53,920 nt of DNA from positions 1 through 53,920 of the forward strand of contig USNG01000005.1 of assembly GCA_900556025.1 (NCBI GenBank), given 5' to 3'. Below, piece after piece: positions 16,075 to 25,233 of this stretch. The notes under the pieces were generated by a model. That model was not told the DNA's origin. It saw only the letters and a program-made list of their open reading frames with translations, and searched no databases. Source of the DNA: an uncultured Mycoplasmatota bacterium (GTDB lineage: Bacteria; Bacillota_I; Bacilli_A; RF39; UBA660). Position 1 is the stretch's first letter, and the number at the start of each line of letters is the position of its first letter. Made by a program: the position numbers and the translations under genes.

Positions 16075-16113
16075 ACGTATACTTATATTCAGATTTTAAG
16101 TATACGTTTTTTT
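16075..16113 (+). terminator. Second leader terminator
   Basis: ACGTATACTTA / TAAGTATACGT, 11-bp perfect stem, 11-nt loop, then seven T. It ends 6 nt before the RBS of the exporter ATPase. Confidence 0.85.
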
Positions 16114-16133
16114 ATTAGAAAGGAGGAATTTAT

Positions 16134-17111
16134 ATGTCAATAATAGAAGTTAAAAAGTTATCAAAAGATTTTAAAGTAAAAACTAAAGAAAAAGGTTTTA
16201 AGGGTAGTATTAAATCTATGTTTAAACCTAAATATAAAATTGTTCATGCTGTTAAAAATATTAATTTGAATATTGAAAAAGGCGAGATTATAGCATTCAT
16301 TGGACCTAATGGAGCAGGAAAGAGTACAACTATTAAAATGCTTACTGGTATTTTATATCCTGATTGTGGAAGTATTAAAGTAATGGGAATTGATCCTGTT
16401 AAAGAAAGAAAAAAACTTGCTTATGAAATAGGTACTGTATTTGGACAAAAGGAACAATTATGGACTCATTTAACACCATATGATAATTTTAAATTCTTTG
16501 CAGCAATTTATGATATACCAAATAGTGTAGCTGAAAAGAAAATCAATGAATTAATTATGCTATTTGAATTAAATGATTTTATAAATACTCCAGTTAGAAA
16601 TTTAAGCTTAGGACAAAGAATAAGATGCGAAATAGTTGCATCTTTAATACATGAACCAAAAGTATTATTTTTAGATGAACCAACTATTGGATTAGATCCA
16701 GTTGTTAAAGAAAATATTCGTTCTCTTATAAAACGAATGAATAAAGAATATAAAACTACTATATTTTTAACTAGTCATGATGTTTCTGATATAGAGAAAT
16801 TATGTAAAAGAGTTATCATTATTAATAATGGACAAGTAGTACTTGATGATTCAATGGAGAATTTAAAATATCATTATTTAAATAAAAAAATAGTTGAAGT
16901 TAAGATGAAAGAAAAAGTATCTATTAATGATGAAGAAGGAATAAATGTACTTAAGGATAAAGGATATAATTTAAAAGTAGAAGTAGATATTACTAAAAGA
17001 AGTGTTACTGATGTTATTAAATTATTAAATCCAGATAATATTATAGATATAAATATTTCTAATGTTCCTTTAGAAGAAATAATTAGTTCTATTTATAAAA
17101 AAGGTAAGTAA
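16134..17111 (+). CDS. ABC exporter ATP-binding protein (COG4586 type)
   Basis: A 325-residue ATPase with Walker A GPNGAGKST (57-65), signature LSLGQR and Walker B LFLDEP. The N-terminal insertion GFKGSIKSMFKPKYK before the first strand pair and the long C-terminal extension are hallmarks of the COG4586 group. It is encoded with two ABC-2 permeases of different types, the usual COG4586-COG4587-COG3694 set, whose substrates are unknown and are thought to be drugs or peptides. RBS AAAGGAGG. Expression probably depends on the two-terminator leader upstream. Confidence 0.92.
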   Translation: MSIIEVKKLSKDFKVKTKEKGFKGSIKSMFKPKYKIVHAVKNINLNIEKGEIIAFIGPNGAGKSTTIKMLTGILYPDCGSIKVMGIDPVKERKKLAYEIGTVFGQKEQLWTHLTPYDNFKFFAAIYDIPNSVAEKKINELIMLFELNDFINTPVRNLSLGQRIRCEIVASLIHEPKVLFLDEPTIGLDPVVKENIRSLIKRMNKEYKTTIFLTSHDVSDIEKLCKRVIIINNGQVVLDDSMENLKYHYLNKKIVEVKMKEKVSINDEEGINVLKDKGYNLKVEVDITKRSVTDVIKLLNPDNIIDINISNVPLEEIISSIYKKGK

Positions 17112-17112
17112 T

Positions 17113-17904
17113 ATGAAAAAATATTTTTATATATTTAAGTCAGAACTTCAAAGTAATTTACAATATATGACTAATATACTTGTTAGATGTTTAAGCTCAT
17201 ATATTATAGTTTATATCTTAATATCTTTATGGAAATATATTTATAGTGATCCTTCTGAGATTATTAATGGTTACTCTGTAGAACAAATGATTTGGTATGT
17301 TATAGTTACTGAAACTTTATGGAATATACTTAGTGGTAGAAAGTTATGTAAGAAAATATGTACTGATGTTAAGAATGGCAATATTGCTTATAATATAAAT
17401 AAACCATATAGTTATATTGGATATGTTATATCTAATCATTTAGGTAATGTGACTATATCAGCACTTATATATGTTATTTCATCATTAATGATTGGTATTT
17501 TATTTGTAGGACATATTCCATCATTAAATTTTATTAATATTATACTTTTAATAATTAGTTGTATTTTTGCTATTTTGATTAACATTTTGTTTATATTGAT
17601 GATAGGACTTTTTAGTTTTAAAGTTGAAGATGCTATGCCATTTTATTGGTTATATAGTAAAGTTATAATTGTGATTGGAACTATATTTCCTATTGAATAT
17701 TTTCCAATTAAATTAAGAGGAATGTTGTCTTATAGTCCTATTTATGTAGTTTCTTATGGTCCAGCTAAATTATTTGTTGATTTTAGTTATAGTATGTTTT
17801 TGAAAATTTTTATTGCACAAATTATTTACATTGTTGTTTGCAGTTTAATATGTAAAATCATTTACAAGAAAGGGGTGAAGAAATTAAATGTTAATGGAGG
17901 TTAA
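17113..17904 (+). CDS. ABC-2 permease 1 (COG4587 type)
   Basis: A 263-residue integral membrane protein with about six helices. FKSELQSNLQYMTN at the start and the cytoplasmic loop with GRKLCKKICTDVKNGNIAY followed by NKPYSY are typical of this permease family, in which the loop contacts the ATPase. It begins one base after the ATPase stop and overlaps the next permease gene by 17 nt. Confidence 0.88.
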   Translation: MKKYFYIFKSELQSNLQYMTNILVRCLSSYIIVYILISLWKYIYSDPSEIINGYSVEQMIWYVIVTETLWNILSGRKLCKKICTDVKNGNIAYNINKPYSYIGYVISNHLGNVTISALIYVISSLMIGILFVGHIPSLNFINIILLIISCIFAILINILFILMIGLFSFKVEDAMPFYWLYSKVIIVIGTIFPIEYFPIKLRGMLSYSPIYVVSYGPAKLFVDFSYSMFLKIFIAQIIYIVVCSLICKIIYKKGVKKLNVNGG

Positions 17905-18676
17905 AAATCAAATTAGAGTATGTTTACTTAGTATTAAATATGCTTTAGAAAGAGAAATGTTAAATAAAGTATCATTTTTATCTAATGTATTTTTTATGAT
18001 ACTTAATAATGCTAGTTTTTTGGTACAGTGGGTTGTTCTTTTATCTATTAAAGATAGTATTGGTGGTTTTACTATGAAAGAAATATTCTTATTATGGGGA
18101 ATTGCATCTGGAACATATGGTGTATCTCATTTCTTTTTTGAAAAAGCTTATAGTTTAAGTGAAACTATTACTGAAGGATCTTTAGATACTTTTTTAGTCC
18201 AACCTAAGAATGTATTATTGTCAGTTATTACATCTGATATTAAAACTTCTGCGATAGGTGACTTAATATTTGCACTTGTTATGGTTATTTTATATGATAT
18301 TAGAGTTTTACCATTATATACATTATTTTGTATTACTGGTGGATTAATATTAACAAGTATAGCTATCATATTTTCTTCACTTAGTTTTTGGATTGTAAGA
18401 GCTGATATGATTGCTGATAATATGAATAGTTCTATGATAATGTTTTCTACTTATCCTGGTGATATATTTAAAGGCGGAATAAATATTATTCTTTATAGTA
18501 TTTTACCAGTTGGAATAGTTAATTATTTACCTGTTAGTGTATTAAGAGAGTTTAATTTGATGTACTTTATTATATTAGTTGTTGTTTGTATATTATTTAT
18601 AAGCTCTTCTTATATAATATTTAATAGAGGACTTAGAAGATATTCTTCAAGTAATTTGATGAATGCTAGAATTTAG
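17888..18676 (+). CDS. ABC-2 permease 2 (COG3694 type, ABC2_membrane_6)
   Basis: A 262-residue membrane protein with about six helices; TEGSLDTFLVQPKNVLL is the typical coupling segment of the family, and YPGDIFKGG precedes the last helices. GGGGTGA in the end of permease 1 is its RBS, 9 nt before ATG 17888. It presumably forms a heterodimeric channel with permease 1. Confidence 0.88.
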   Translation: MLMEVKNQIRVCLLSIKYALEREMLNKVSFLSNVFFMILNNASFLVQWVVLLSIKDSIGGFTMKEIFLLWGIASGTYGVSHFFFEKAYSLSETITEGSLDTFLVQPKNVLLSVITSDIKTSAIGDLIFALVMVILYDIRVLPLYTLFCITGGLILTSIAIIFSSLSFWIVRADMIADNMNSSMIMFSTYPGDIFKGGINIILYSILPVGIVNYLPVSVLREFNLMYFIILVVVCILFISSSYIIFNRGLRRYSSSNLMNARI

Positions 18677-18698
18677 TATACGTTTTGTATACTTTTTT
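18677..18698 (+). terminator. Terminator of the ABC exporter operon
   Basis: GTATAC / GTATAC stem with a GTTTT loop and six T. The same GTATAC core occurs in the leader terminator before the operon. Confidence 0.75.
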
Positions 18699-18769
18699 CT
18701 TGTCAATAAAGTGTACTTATGGTTCTAAGAGTTTCTTTTTATGATATACTTATATTGGGAGATTTTATT

Positions 18770-19513
18770 ATGAGAAAAAATATTAAGGGAGTTAATATTA
18801 ACTATGAATTTTATGATAATGAGTCTAAAACAAATTTAGTTTATTTACATGGATGGGGTCAAAATATACAAATGATGATGCCTATAGCTAAACCTTTTAT
18901 TAAGAAATATAATGTGCTTATAATAGATTTACCTGGTTTTGGGGATAGTGCTGAGCCTAATGAAGTATGGTCTATTGAAGATTATTCTGATATGGTTTAT
19001 GAATTAACTAAAGAATTGAAGATGAATAATCCTATATTGATTGGTCATTCTTTTGGTGGAAAGATTTCATTGAGTTTTGCTACTAAATATAAAACAAAAA
19101 AATTAGTATTATTAGCTTGTCCATATAGAGTAGAAAATAAAAAATTAACTACTAAACAAAAAATATTTAAAGTATTAAAAAAAGTTCCTGGTTTGAATAA
19201 ACTAGAAAGTACTATTAAAAAATATGTTGGTTCTACTGATTATAGAAATGCTAGTGAAATGATGAGAAAAATATTAGTTAAACATGTTAATTATGATTTG
19301 ACTGATAAACTTAAATATATAAAGTGTCCTACATTGTTAATATGGGGAACTAATGATGCAGCTGTTAGTTATAATGATGCATTAGATTTAGAAAAAATGA
19401 TTGATAATTGTGGATTAGTTACATATGAAGGTTGTACTCATTATGCTTATTTAGAAAGACTTGAGCAAACTAAAAGTGTACTTAAAAATTTTATAGGTGG
19501 TGAAGATAAATGA
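18770..19513 (+). CDS. Alpha/beta hydrolase
   Basis: A 247-residue alpha/beta-fold hydrolase with oxyanion motif HGWGQN, nucleophile elbow GHSFGG, acid Asp in IWGTNDAAV and catalytic His in GCTHYAYLER. ATG 18770 is chosen because GGGAG is 9 nt upstream; the in-frame ATG at 18719 would add a poorly conserved leader. It overlaps the MurF-type ligase gene by 4 nt, so it is coupled to cell-wall precursor synthesis. Its substrate is unknown; a role on a wall or lipid ester is inference from context. Confidence 0.85.
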   Translation: MRKNIKGVNINYEFYDNESKTNLVYLHGWGQNIQMMMPIAKPFIKKYNVLIIDLPGFGDSAEPNEVWSIEDYSDMVYELTKELKMNNPILIGHSFGGKISLSFATKYKTKKLVLLACPYRVENKKLTTKQKIFKVLKKVPGLNKLESTIKKYVGSTDYRNASEMMRKILVKHVNYDLTDKLKYIKCPTLLIWGTNDAAVSYNDALDLEKMIDNCGLVTYEGCTHYAYLERLEQTKSVLKNFIGGEDK

Positions 19514-21096
19514 AATGGTATTTCTTACTTGCGTTAATTCCATATTTTTATTATTTGATGTTTAAGTCAAGAAAAGCTATGCATATGCTACAACAAAACT
19601 GGTATAATGATGGAAATAGATATTTTAAATGGATAATGGATAATCTATTAAAAACATTTTTGATATTTGATGCTTTATTTATTGGTTTTGCAACTATAAA
19701 GAATAATGATACTATATTGTTAATTGTATTTTCATTATTTTATATAATAGCTTATATTATCAGAAGTAAAAAAGTTAAAATGGAACAATCTAAAAAACCT
19801 TTGGTTATTACTGCTAGAATTAAAAGATTATATGTAACTATGCTAATATTATATCTTATAGCTATAGTTCCTATGTTTATATGTTTTGATAAATATCCTT
19901 TATATTTATATTGTACTTATGCAGGACTTTTAATGTTTTTAAATGTATTTGTTGTGTTAATTGCTAATGTGATTAATAGACCTATTGAAAAAATAGTATT
20001 TAATCATTATAAAAGACTTGCTAAAAATAAACTTAATAGTATGACTAATTTAAAAAGAATTGGTATTACTGGTAGTTATGGTAAAACTAGTACTAAGAAT
20101 GCTTTAAATGATATTTTAAATGTTAAATTTAATTCTTTTGCTACTGAAAAGAGTTTTAATACTATGAATGGTTTAATGATATCTATTAATAATAAGTTAG
20201 ATAAGTTTAGTGATGTATTTATTGCTGAGATGGGAGCATTTAAAAGAGGAGAAATAAAACAAAAATGTGATTTTATTAGACCTCAATATGGTATTTTAAC
20301 TACAATTGGAACTGCACATTTAGAAAGTTTTGGAAGTAGAGAAAATATTCAAAAAGCTAAATTTGAATTAATTGATTCTTTGCCTGAAACAGGAATTGCT
20401 GTTTTAAATATGGATGATGAATACCAAAGAAATTATAAAATTAAAAGTAAATGTAAAGTTGTTTGGGTGTCAATAGGTAATAAAAATGCTGATGTATGTG
20501 CTAGTGATATAAGTTTATCAAATAGAGGAACTAAGTTTACTTGTACTTTTAAAGATAAAAAGAAAAAGTGTGAATTTGAAACTAAGTTACTTGGAAGTGC
20601 TAATGTATATAATGTTTTACAAGCTATAGCTATGGCATATAATTTAGGAATGAATTTAGAACAAATTCAAATAGGCGTTAAAAGAATAGAAACTGTTGAA
20701 CATAGATTGCAATTAAGAAAATATGGAAATATTGATATAATAGATGATGCTTATAATTCTAATCCAGTAGGTTCTAAAATGGCACTTGATGTTCTTGGAA
20801 TGATGGATGGAAAGAAAATTATTGTTACTCCTGGTATGATTGAATTAGGAGAAGAACAACATAATTTGAATATGGAATTTGGACGTCAAATTGCTAAAGT
20901 TTGTGATGAAGTTATTTTAGTAGGTGAAATGCAAACTAGACCTATATTAGAAGGATTAAAAAAAGAAAAATATGATTTAAAGAAAATACATATATTAAAT
21001 GATGTAAAGGAAGCTTTTCCTTTAATGAGAAAATTAAGTGATAATAAAACATATGTATTGTTAGAAAATGATTTACCAGATATATTTAATGAGTAG
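19510..21096 (+). CDS. murF: UDP-MurNAc-tripeptide:D-Ala-D-Ala ligase family protein with N-terminal membrane domain
   Basis: A 528-residue Mur ligase. Residues 180-520 carry the ATP-dependent ligase: P-loop GSYGKTSTK (188-196), TEKSFNTMNG, EMGAFKRGEI, TIGTAHLESFG and the C-terminal domain with DDAYNSNP. It would add D-Ala-D-Ala to the wall precursor, consistent with ddl directly after it. Residues 1-155 hold about four or five transmembrane helices, unusual for classical cytoplasmic MurF but seen in some Bacillota Mur ligase family proteins, so assignment to a related membrane ligase is possible. It is third from last in a hydrolase-murF-ddl run. Confidence 0.82.
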   Translation: MKWYFLLALIPYFYYLMFKSRKAMHMLQQNWYNDGNRYFKWIMDNLLKTFLIFDALFIGFATIKNNDTILLIVFSLFYIIAYIIRSKKVKMEQSKKPLVITARIKRLYVTMLILYLIAIVPMFICFDKYPLYLYCTYAGLLMFLNVFVVLIANVINRPIEKIVFNHYKRLAKNKLNSMTNLKRIGITGSYGKTSTKNALNDILNVKFNSFATEKSFNTMNGLMISINNKLDKFSDVFIAEMGAFKRGEIKQKCDFIRPQYGILTTIGTAHLESFGSRENIQKAKFELIDSLPETGIAVLNMDDEYQRNYKIKSKCKVVWVSIGNKNADVCASDISLSNRGTKFTCTFKDKKKKCEFETKLLGSANVYNVLQAIAMAYNLGMNLEQIQIGVKRIETVEHRLQLRKYGNIDIIDDAYNSNPVGSKMALDVLGMMDGKKIIVTPGMIELGEEQHNLNMEFGRQIAKVCDEVILVGEMQTRPILEGLKKEKYDLKKIHILNDVKEAFPLMRKLSDNKTYVLLENDLPDIFNE

Positions 21097-21111
21097 GAGA
21101 TGGAGTAATTT

Positions 21112-22305
21112 ATGAAAATAAAAGTTGGAGTTATATTTGGAGGAGAAACTGTAGAACATGAGGTTAGTATAATTTCTGCTTTACAAGCAATTAAAAATTT
21201 AGATGAAAGTAAATATGAAATAATACCAATTTATATTTCAAAAGATAGAACTTGGTATACTGGACATATTTTATTAGATATTGAAACTTTTAAAGATTTT
21301 AATAATGTTAAAAAATATGCTAAAAAGGTAACTTTATATAAGAAAGAAAATTCTTATTTATTACAATGCACTACTGGGTTATTTAGAAAAGATATTACTG
21401 ATGTTGATGTAATTCTTCCTGTTGTGCATGGTAATAATGTTGAAGATGGAACTTTAGCTGGATACTTAGATACTGTTGGTGTTCCATATGTTGGTTCTCA
21501 TGTTTTGGGTGCTGCTTTGGGTCAAGATAAAGTTGCTATGAAACAAATTATGGCTTCTAATGATATTCCAGTAGTTGATTATACTTGGTTTTTTGATAAC
21601 GAATATACTGAAGATAAAGATAAAATATTAAAAAATATTAAAAAAGTTGGATATCCAGTAGTTGTTAAACCTGCAACTTTAGGAAGTAGTGTAGGTATAA
21701 CTTATGTTAAAAGTGAAAAGGATATTGAAGAAGCTCTTGAAACAGCAATTAGTTATGATACTAAAGTAGTAGTTGAAAAAGCTGTTGAAAATTTAGTTGA
21801 AGTAAATGATAGTGTTCTTGGAAGTTATGAATATCAAAAAGTTAGTCCAATTGAAGAAGTAATGGGCGAAGATGAAATATTAAGTTATGCTGATAAATAT
21901 TTAGGAAATGCTAAAAAAACTGGTTCTGTTAGTAAGGGTATGGCTTCAACAAGTAGAATTATTCCAGCTAGAATTAGTGATAAATTAACTAATGAAATAC
22001 AAGATTGTTCTAAAAAAGTATTTAGAATTATGAATTTTAGTGGCGTTTGTAGAATTGATTATTTAATAGATTCTAAAACTCAAAAATTTTATGTTAATGA
22101 ACCTAATACAATACCAGGAAGTTTATCATTCTATTTATGGAAAGAAGCTGGCATGAAATATAGTGATTTATTAGATGAAATGATTCAAATAGCTATTAAA
22201 GAATATAAACATAAAAGTAAAAAAGTAAGATCATTTGATTCAAATATATTAGAAGGATTTAATGGTTCTAAAGGATGTAAAGGTTTAAAAGGACTTAAAA
22301 ACTAA
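21112..22305 (+). CDS. ddl: D-alanine--D-alanine ligase
   Basis: A 397-residue ATP-grasp ligase: GGETVEHEVSIISA at the N terminus, DKVAMKQIM, VVKPATLGSSVGI, and the substrate and Mg part FYVNEPNTIPGS. The product D-Ala-D-Ala is used by the MurF-type ligase upstream. Usual length is about 310-370; the extra residues are a basic tail ending in short KG repeats (GSKGCKGLKGLKN). An RBS-like GGAGATGGAG precedes the ATG. A terminator follows. Confidence 0.94.
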   Translation: MKIKVGVIFGGETVEHEVSIISALQAIKNLDESKYEIIPIYISKDRTWYTGHILLDIETFKDFNNVKKYAKKVTLYKKENSYLLQCTTGLFRKDITDVDVILPVVHGNNVEDGTLAGYLDTVGVPYVGSHVLGAALGQDKVAMKQIMASNDIPVVDYTWFFDNEYTEDKDKILKNIKKVGYPVVVKPATLGSSVGITYVKSEKDIEEALETAISYDTKVVVEKAVENLVEVNDSVLGSYEYQKVSPIEEVMGEDEILSYADKYLGNAKKTGSVSKGMASTSRIIPARISDKLTNEIQDCSKKVFRIMNFSGVCRIDYLIDSKTQKFYVNEPNTIPGSLSFYLWKEAGMKYSDLLDEMIQIAIKEYKHKSKKVRSFDSNILEGFNGSKGCKGLKGLKN

Positions 22306-22331
22306 AAGAGTTAATATTTAACTCTTTTTAA
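22304..22331 (+). terminator. Intrinsic terminator
   Basis: AAAAGAGTTAA / TTAACTCTTTT with a 3-nt loop, beginning in the stop codon. Confidence 0.85.
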
Positions 22332-22336
22332 TTTGT

Positions 22337-22364
22337 TTGCAAATCATTCGATTCATGTTATAAT
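22337..22364 (+). promoter_or_regulatory. Promoter
   Basis: TTGCAA (22337-22342), 16-bp spacer, TATAAT (22359-22364), 28 nt before the start codon of the next gene. Confidence 0.65.
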
Positions 22365-22392
22365 ATGTAACTAATTAGAGGAGAAATTAATA

Positions 22393-23070
22393 ATGAATAA
22401 TGAAGTAAATAATGCTTTAATTGCAAGCTATCCTGATGCAATTAATTTTAAAGAAACGGAATCATATAAATCATTTTATGATGCTTTAAAAAGATTTTTA
22501 TGTGTTGATAGTTTTGAGCAAAGAGATATATTCTTACATGATAAACAAGCAGAGGAATCTTACTTGTTTGACTTTAAACAGGATGATAAACAAAGTCCTA
22601 TATGCTTTCAACGTAGTTATGCTAGGACAAATGATGTAAGTGTTGTAACTTCAAATAGATATACAAATGTTTATGTTGTAGATTCTTCTTATTATATTCA
22701 TGTAACAGAAGAGGTAAATGGTAGTATTTTAGATGTGTATTTTAAACAAGAACCAGGCGGTTATTTGTATGCAACAGTTTATTTGATACCTGAATCTGCT
22801 TTGAAACGTGAAAGAGAAAATAGTCCTCATTGTGTTCATCCAGGATTTTATGTAAGTGGTAGAACAAATATTTATACAGAATGTATTTCTTTTGAATGTT
22901 TATGGAAAGCATTATCTGAAGAAGAGATGACACAATTTGTGGGTAAACTTTCTAGTATGACAATAGGTGATATTTATAATTATGCAACTAACTATAAAAT
23001 TGATGCTTATGATCAATATAAAAAATTATTACAAAAGTCTGATGAACCAAGAAGTAGTATCAAAATGTAA
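22393..23070 (+). CDS. Hypothetical protein
   Basis: A 225-residue soluble protein with GAGGAG before the ATG and its own promoter and terminator. The centre is rich in aromatic residues and predicted strands (YTNVYVVDSSYYIHVTEE, GGYLYATVYLIP); there are six cysteines without a regular spacing. No signal peptide or membrane segment. I do not recognise a family. Confidence 0.65.
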   Translation: MNNEVNNALIASYPDAINFKETESYKSFYDALKRFLCVDSFEQRDIFLHDKQAEESYLFDFKQDDKQSPICFQRSYARTNDVSVVTSNRYTNVYVVDSSYYIHVTEEVNGSILDVYFKQEPGGYLYATVYLIPESALKRERENSPHCVHPGFYVSGRTNIYTECISFECLWKALSEEEMTQFVGKLSSMTIGDIYNYATNYKIDAYDQYKKLLQKSDEPRSSIKM

Positions 23071-23088
23071 TTCAATTAAATATAAAAT

Positions 23089-23122
23089 TAAAGTGGAACA
23101 TAAAAGATGATGTTCCACTTTT
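23089..23122. terminator. Bidirectional terminator
   Basis: AAGTGGAACAT / ATGTTCCACTT between convergent genes, with A/T runs on both sides. Confidence 0.8.
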
Positions 23123-23126
23123 CAAA

Positions 23127-23843
23127 TTATTCATTATTACTATTTATTATTTCTAGTGTACCTGTTTTTTTACTTTTATTTATTAATTTATTTTTTTCTA
23201 ATAAATATTTTACTCTGTTTGCTACTCCAATGTTTCCATCTATTAATTTAACATTAGGAAGAATATTTAAAATTTTCTTTTTTATGTGTGGATAATGTGT
23301 ACAACCAAGTACTACAGAGTCAACACTTTTGTCTTTGTACTCATCTAAATATTCATGTAATAATTTACTTACTCTTTTTAAATCATTTGTTTCTATTGCA
23401 TTAGCTAGTCCTTCACATGGAAGAAGATATATATTTTGATTTTCTCTTTGATTTTTTGATATTAAATCATGAATTCTTTCTGATGCTATTGTACCTGGTG
23501 TTGCCATAACAATAGTATTATTGTATCCATTATCACATGCTACTTTTATTGCTGGTTCTGTTCCGACAAATAGTACTTTAGGATAATCATTTCTTAATTT
23601 TTCAATACATCTAGTAGTTGCTGTATTGCATGCTATGACAATTATTTTTACTTTCTTTTCTAACAATTTATTAACAATGTCTTTTACTATTTTATATAAT
23701 TCTTCATCACTTTTTTCACCATATGGGTTGTGTTTTGAATCTGCATAATATATATAACTTTCATTTGGTAAAAGTTTTCTTATTTCTTCTAAAGTAGTAA
23801 GACCACCTATACCTGAATCAAATATTCCAATTTTGTTTCTCAT
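23127..23843 (-). CDS. murI: Glutamate racemase
   Basis: A 238-residue cofactor-independent racemase that makes D-glutamate for peptidoglycan. IGIFDSGIGGLT at the start, the two catalytic cysteines in IACNTATT and LGCTHYPH, and the ADSKHNPYGEKS loop are all present. ATG 23843 is chosen because AGAGGCG lies 5 nt upstream; an ATG nine codons earlier has no RBS. It is a single-gene unit on the minus strand. Confidence 0.95.
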   Translation of the reverse strand: MRNKIGIFDSGIGGLTTLEEIRKLLPNESYIYYADSKHNPYGEKSDEELYKIVKDIVNKLLEKKVKIIVIACNTATTRCIEKLRNDYPKVLFVGTEPAIKVACDNGYNNTIVMATPGTIASERIHDLISKNQRENQNIYLLPCEGLANAIETNDLKRVSKLLHEYLDEYKDKSVDSVVLGCTHYPHIKKKILNILPNVKLIDGNIGVANRVKYLLEKNKLINKSKKTGTLEIINSNNE

Positions 23844-23933
23844 AATTCGCCTCTTTACATATTTTATCACAAATAGTTATTTTTGTTATTTATTATGGTA
23901 TAATTATATGTGTATTTTATGTAAGGGATGAAT

Positions 23934-24452
23934 ATGGAAAGTTTAATTAATAGTATTATAGATTTATTTAGTGGTTTACTTGCAATGAAGTATGGAAAAG
24001 AAGTACTTGTTTTTATTATATCAATATTGCCTATATTGGAATTGAGAGGTGGATTGCTTGCTGCTTCGCTTTTGAATGTTTCTCCAGTTAGAGCATATAT
24101 TATATCTATTCTTGGTAATGTTTTGCCAGTTCCATTTATATTATTATTTATTAATAAAATATTAGAATGGATGGAAAATAGTAAAATTAAATGGATGAAT
24201 AAGTTTGCTAAATGGTTACATAAAAAGTCTGATAAAAATAAAGGTCAAATTGAGAAGTTTGGTTATTTTGGATTGCTATTGTTTATTGGTATTCCATTGC
24301 CTGGAACAGGAGCTTGGACTGGATGTTTAATTGCTTCATTGTTAAATATGGATAGAAAAAAATCTTTTTTTGCTGCGTTAGGTGGAATAATAATGGCTAG
24401 TATAATTATGATGATATTGTCATATGGTGTGCTAAAAGGAATAATTTCATAG
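23934..24452 (+). CDS. Small multi-drug export protein family membrane protein
   Basis: A 172-residue protein with about four hydrophobic segments. ILPILELRGGLLAA near the N terminus, LGNVLPVPFIL, and IPLPGTGAWTG in the second half match the Sm_multidrug_ex family (PF06695). Function in the family is poorly known; the drug-export name is historical. ATG 23934 follows TAAGGG by 6 nt, while ATG 23928 directly abuts it. Confidence 0.85.
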   Translation: MESLINSIIDLFSGLLAMKYGKEVLVFIISILPILELRGGLLAASLLNVSPVRAYIISILGNVLPVPFILLFINKILEWMENSKIKWMNKFAKWLHKKSDKNKGQIEKFGYFGLLLFIGIPLPGTGAWTGCLIASLLNMDRKKSFFAALGGIIMASIIMMILSYGVLKGIIS

Positions 24453-24466
24453 ATTATTCCTTTTTT
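24434..24466 (+). terminator. Intrinsic terminator
   Basis: AAGGAATAAT / ATTATTCCTT around the stop codon, then six T. Confidence 0.85.
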
Positions 24467-24498
24467 ATTTGTTATAATTTTAATAATGGGTGATAAAT

Positions 24499-25197
24499 AT
24501 GTCTATAGAATTTTATATAGCTTCATTACCAGTCTTTTTGATTGGATTATACATTTATAAGAAAGATACTGAAAAGGAACCACTTAAATTGTTAGCAAAG
24601 TTATTAGGATGTGGTGCAGCTGCTGCTGTATGTACTTTAATCTTTTCTCTTATATTAAGTGGCTTTATTCCATTTTTAAAAGTGACTGATATTAATACTT
24701 TAAGTGTATTTGAAAGAATAATATATATATTTGTAGGAATTGCATTTATTGAAGAAGGTTTTAAATATTTGTTCTTATATAAGTATGGTTATAATAATAA
24801 AGAATTTGATTCTTCGTTTGACATGATAGTTTATGCTACATTTGTGTCTTTAGGATTTGCGTTGTTTGAGAATCTTCTATATGTTTATGAAGGTGGAGTT
24901 GGTCTTGGAATATTTAGAGCGATAACATCTATACCTTTACATGCTACATGTGGAATATTTATGGGAGCATTTTTATCTGTTGCTAAACATTTTGAAATAA
25001 ATAAATTACCTGGTGCATTTAAAAATAAATTTTTAGCATTATTAACCCCAGTATTAATTCATGGTATATATGATTATTTGGTAATGCAAGAAAGTACTAA
25101 AGCCGTTATAGCTTTTATAGTATTTATTATATGTGCTGATATAATTACAATAAAATTGGTAAATCAAAAATCAAGAGAAGATAAAAAATTTATATAA
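24499..25197 (+). CDS. PrsW family intramembrane metalloprotease
   Basis: A 232-residue membrane protein with about seven helices. The family motifs are visible: EEGFK in one helix, FENLLY in another, and His residues in PLHATCG and LIHGIYDY that would complete the metal site. PrsW-type proteases cleave membrane-bound anti-sigma factors in some Bacillota. No sigma or anti-sigma gene is nearby, so its target is unknown. ATG 24499 follows GGGTGA by 4 nt and a TATAAT about 20 nt upstream; a GTG at 24490 lies inside that leader. Confidence 0.9.
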   Translation: MSIEFYIASLPVFLIGLYIYKKDTEKEPLKLLAKLLGCGAAAAVCTLIFSLILSGFIPFLKVTDINTLSVFERIIYIFVGIAFIEEGFKYLFLYKYGYNNKEFDSSFDMIVYATFVSLGFALFENLLYVYEGGVGLGIFRAITSIPLHATCGIFMGAFLSVAKHFEINKLPGAFKNKFLALLTPVLIHGIYDYLVMQESTKAVIAFIVFIICADIITIKLVNQKSREDKKFI

Positions 25198-25200
25198 AAT

Positions 25201-25233
25201 AAAAATATTTAGTGAAGTTCGCTAAATATTTTT
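25201..25233. terminator. Bidirectional terminator
   Basis: AAAAATATTTAG / CTAAATATTTTT between convergent genes; the minus-strand gene ends inside it. Confidence 0.8.

Larger units (their letters stand above)
15956..16113 (+). promoter_or_regulatory. Leader module 2: closed RNA domain plus second terminator
   Basis: AACAAATAT (15956-15964) can pair with ATATTTGTT (16060-16068), closing a domain of about 95 nt. Inside is GAATGC-GTAA-GCGTTC (16001-16016), a 6-bp stem with a GNRA-type GTAA loop. The domain encloses a small ORF with a good ribosome binding site, and a terminator follows 6 nt later. The layout fits an attenuator in which ribosome movement or ligand binding decides read-through; the mechanism is inferred. 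Confidence 0.5.
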
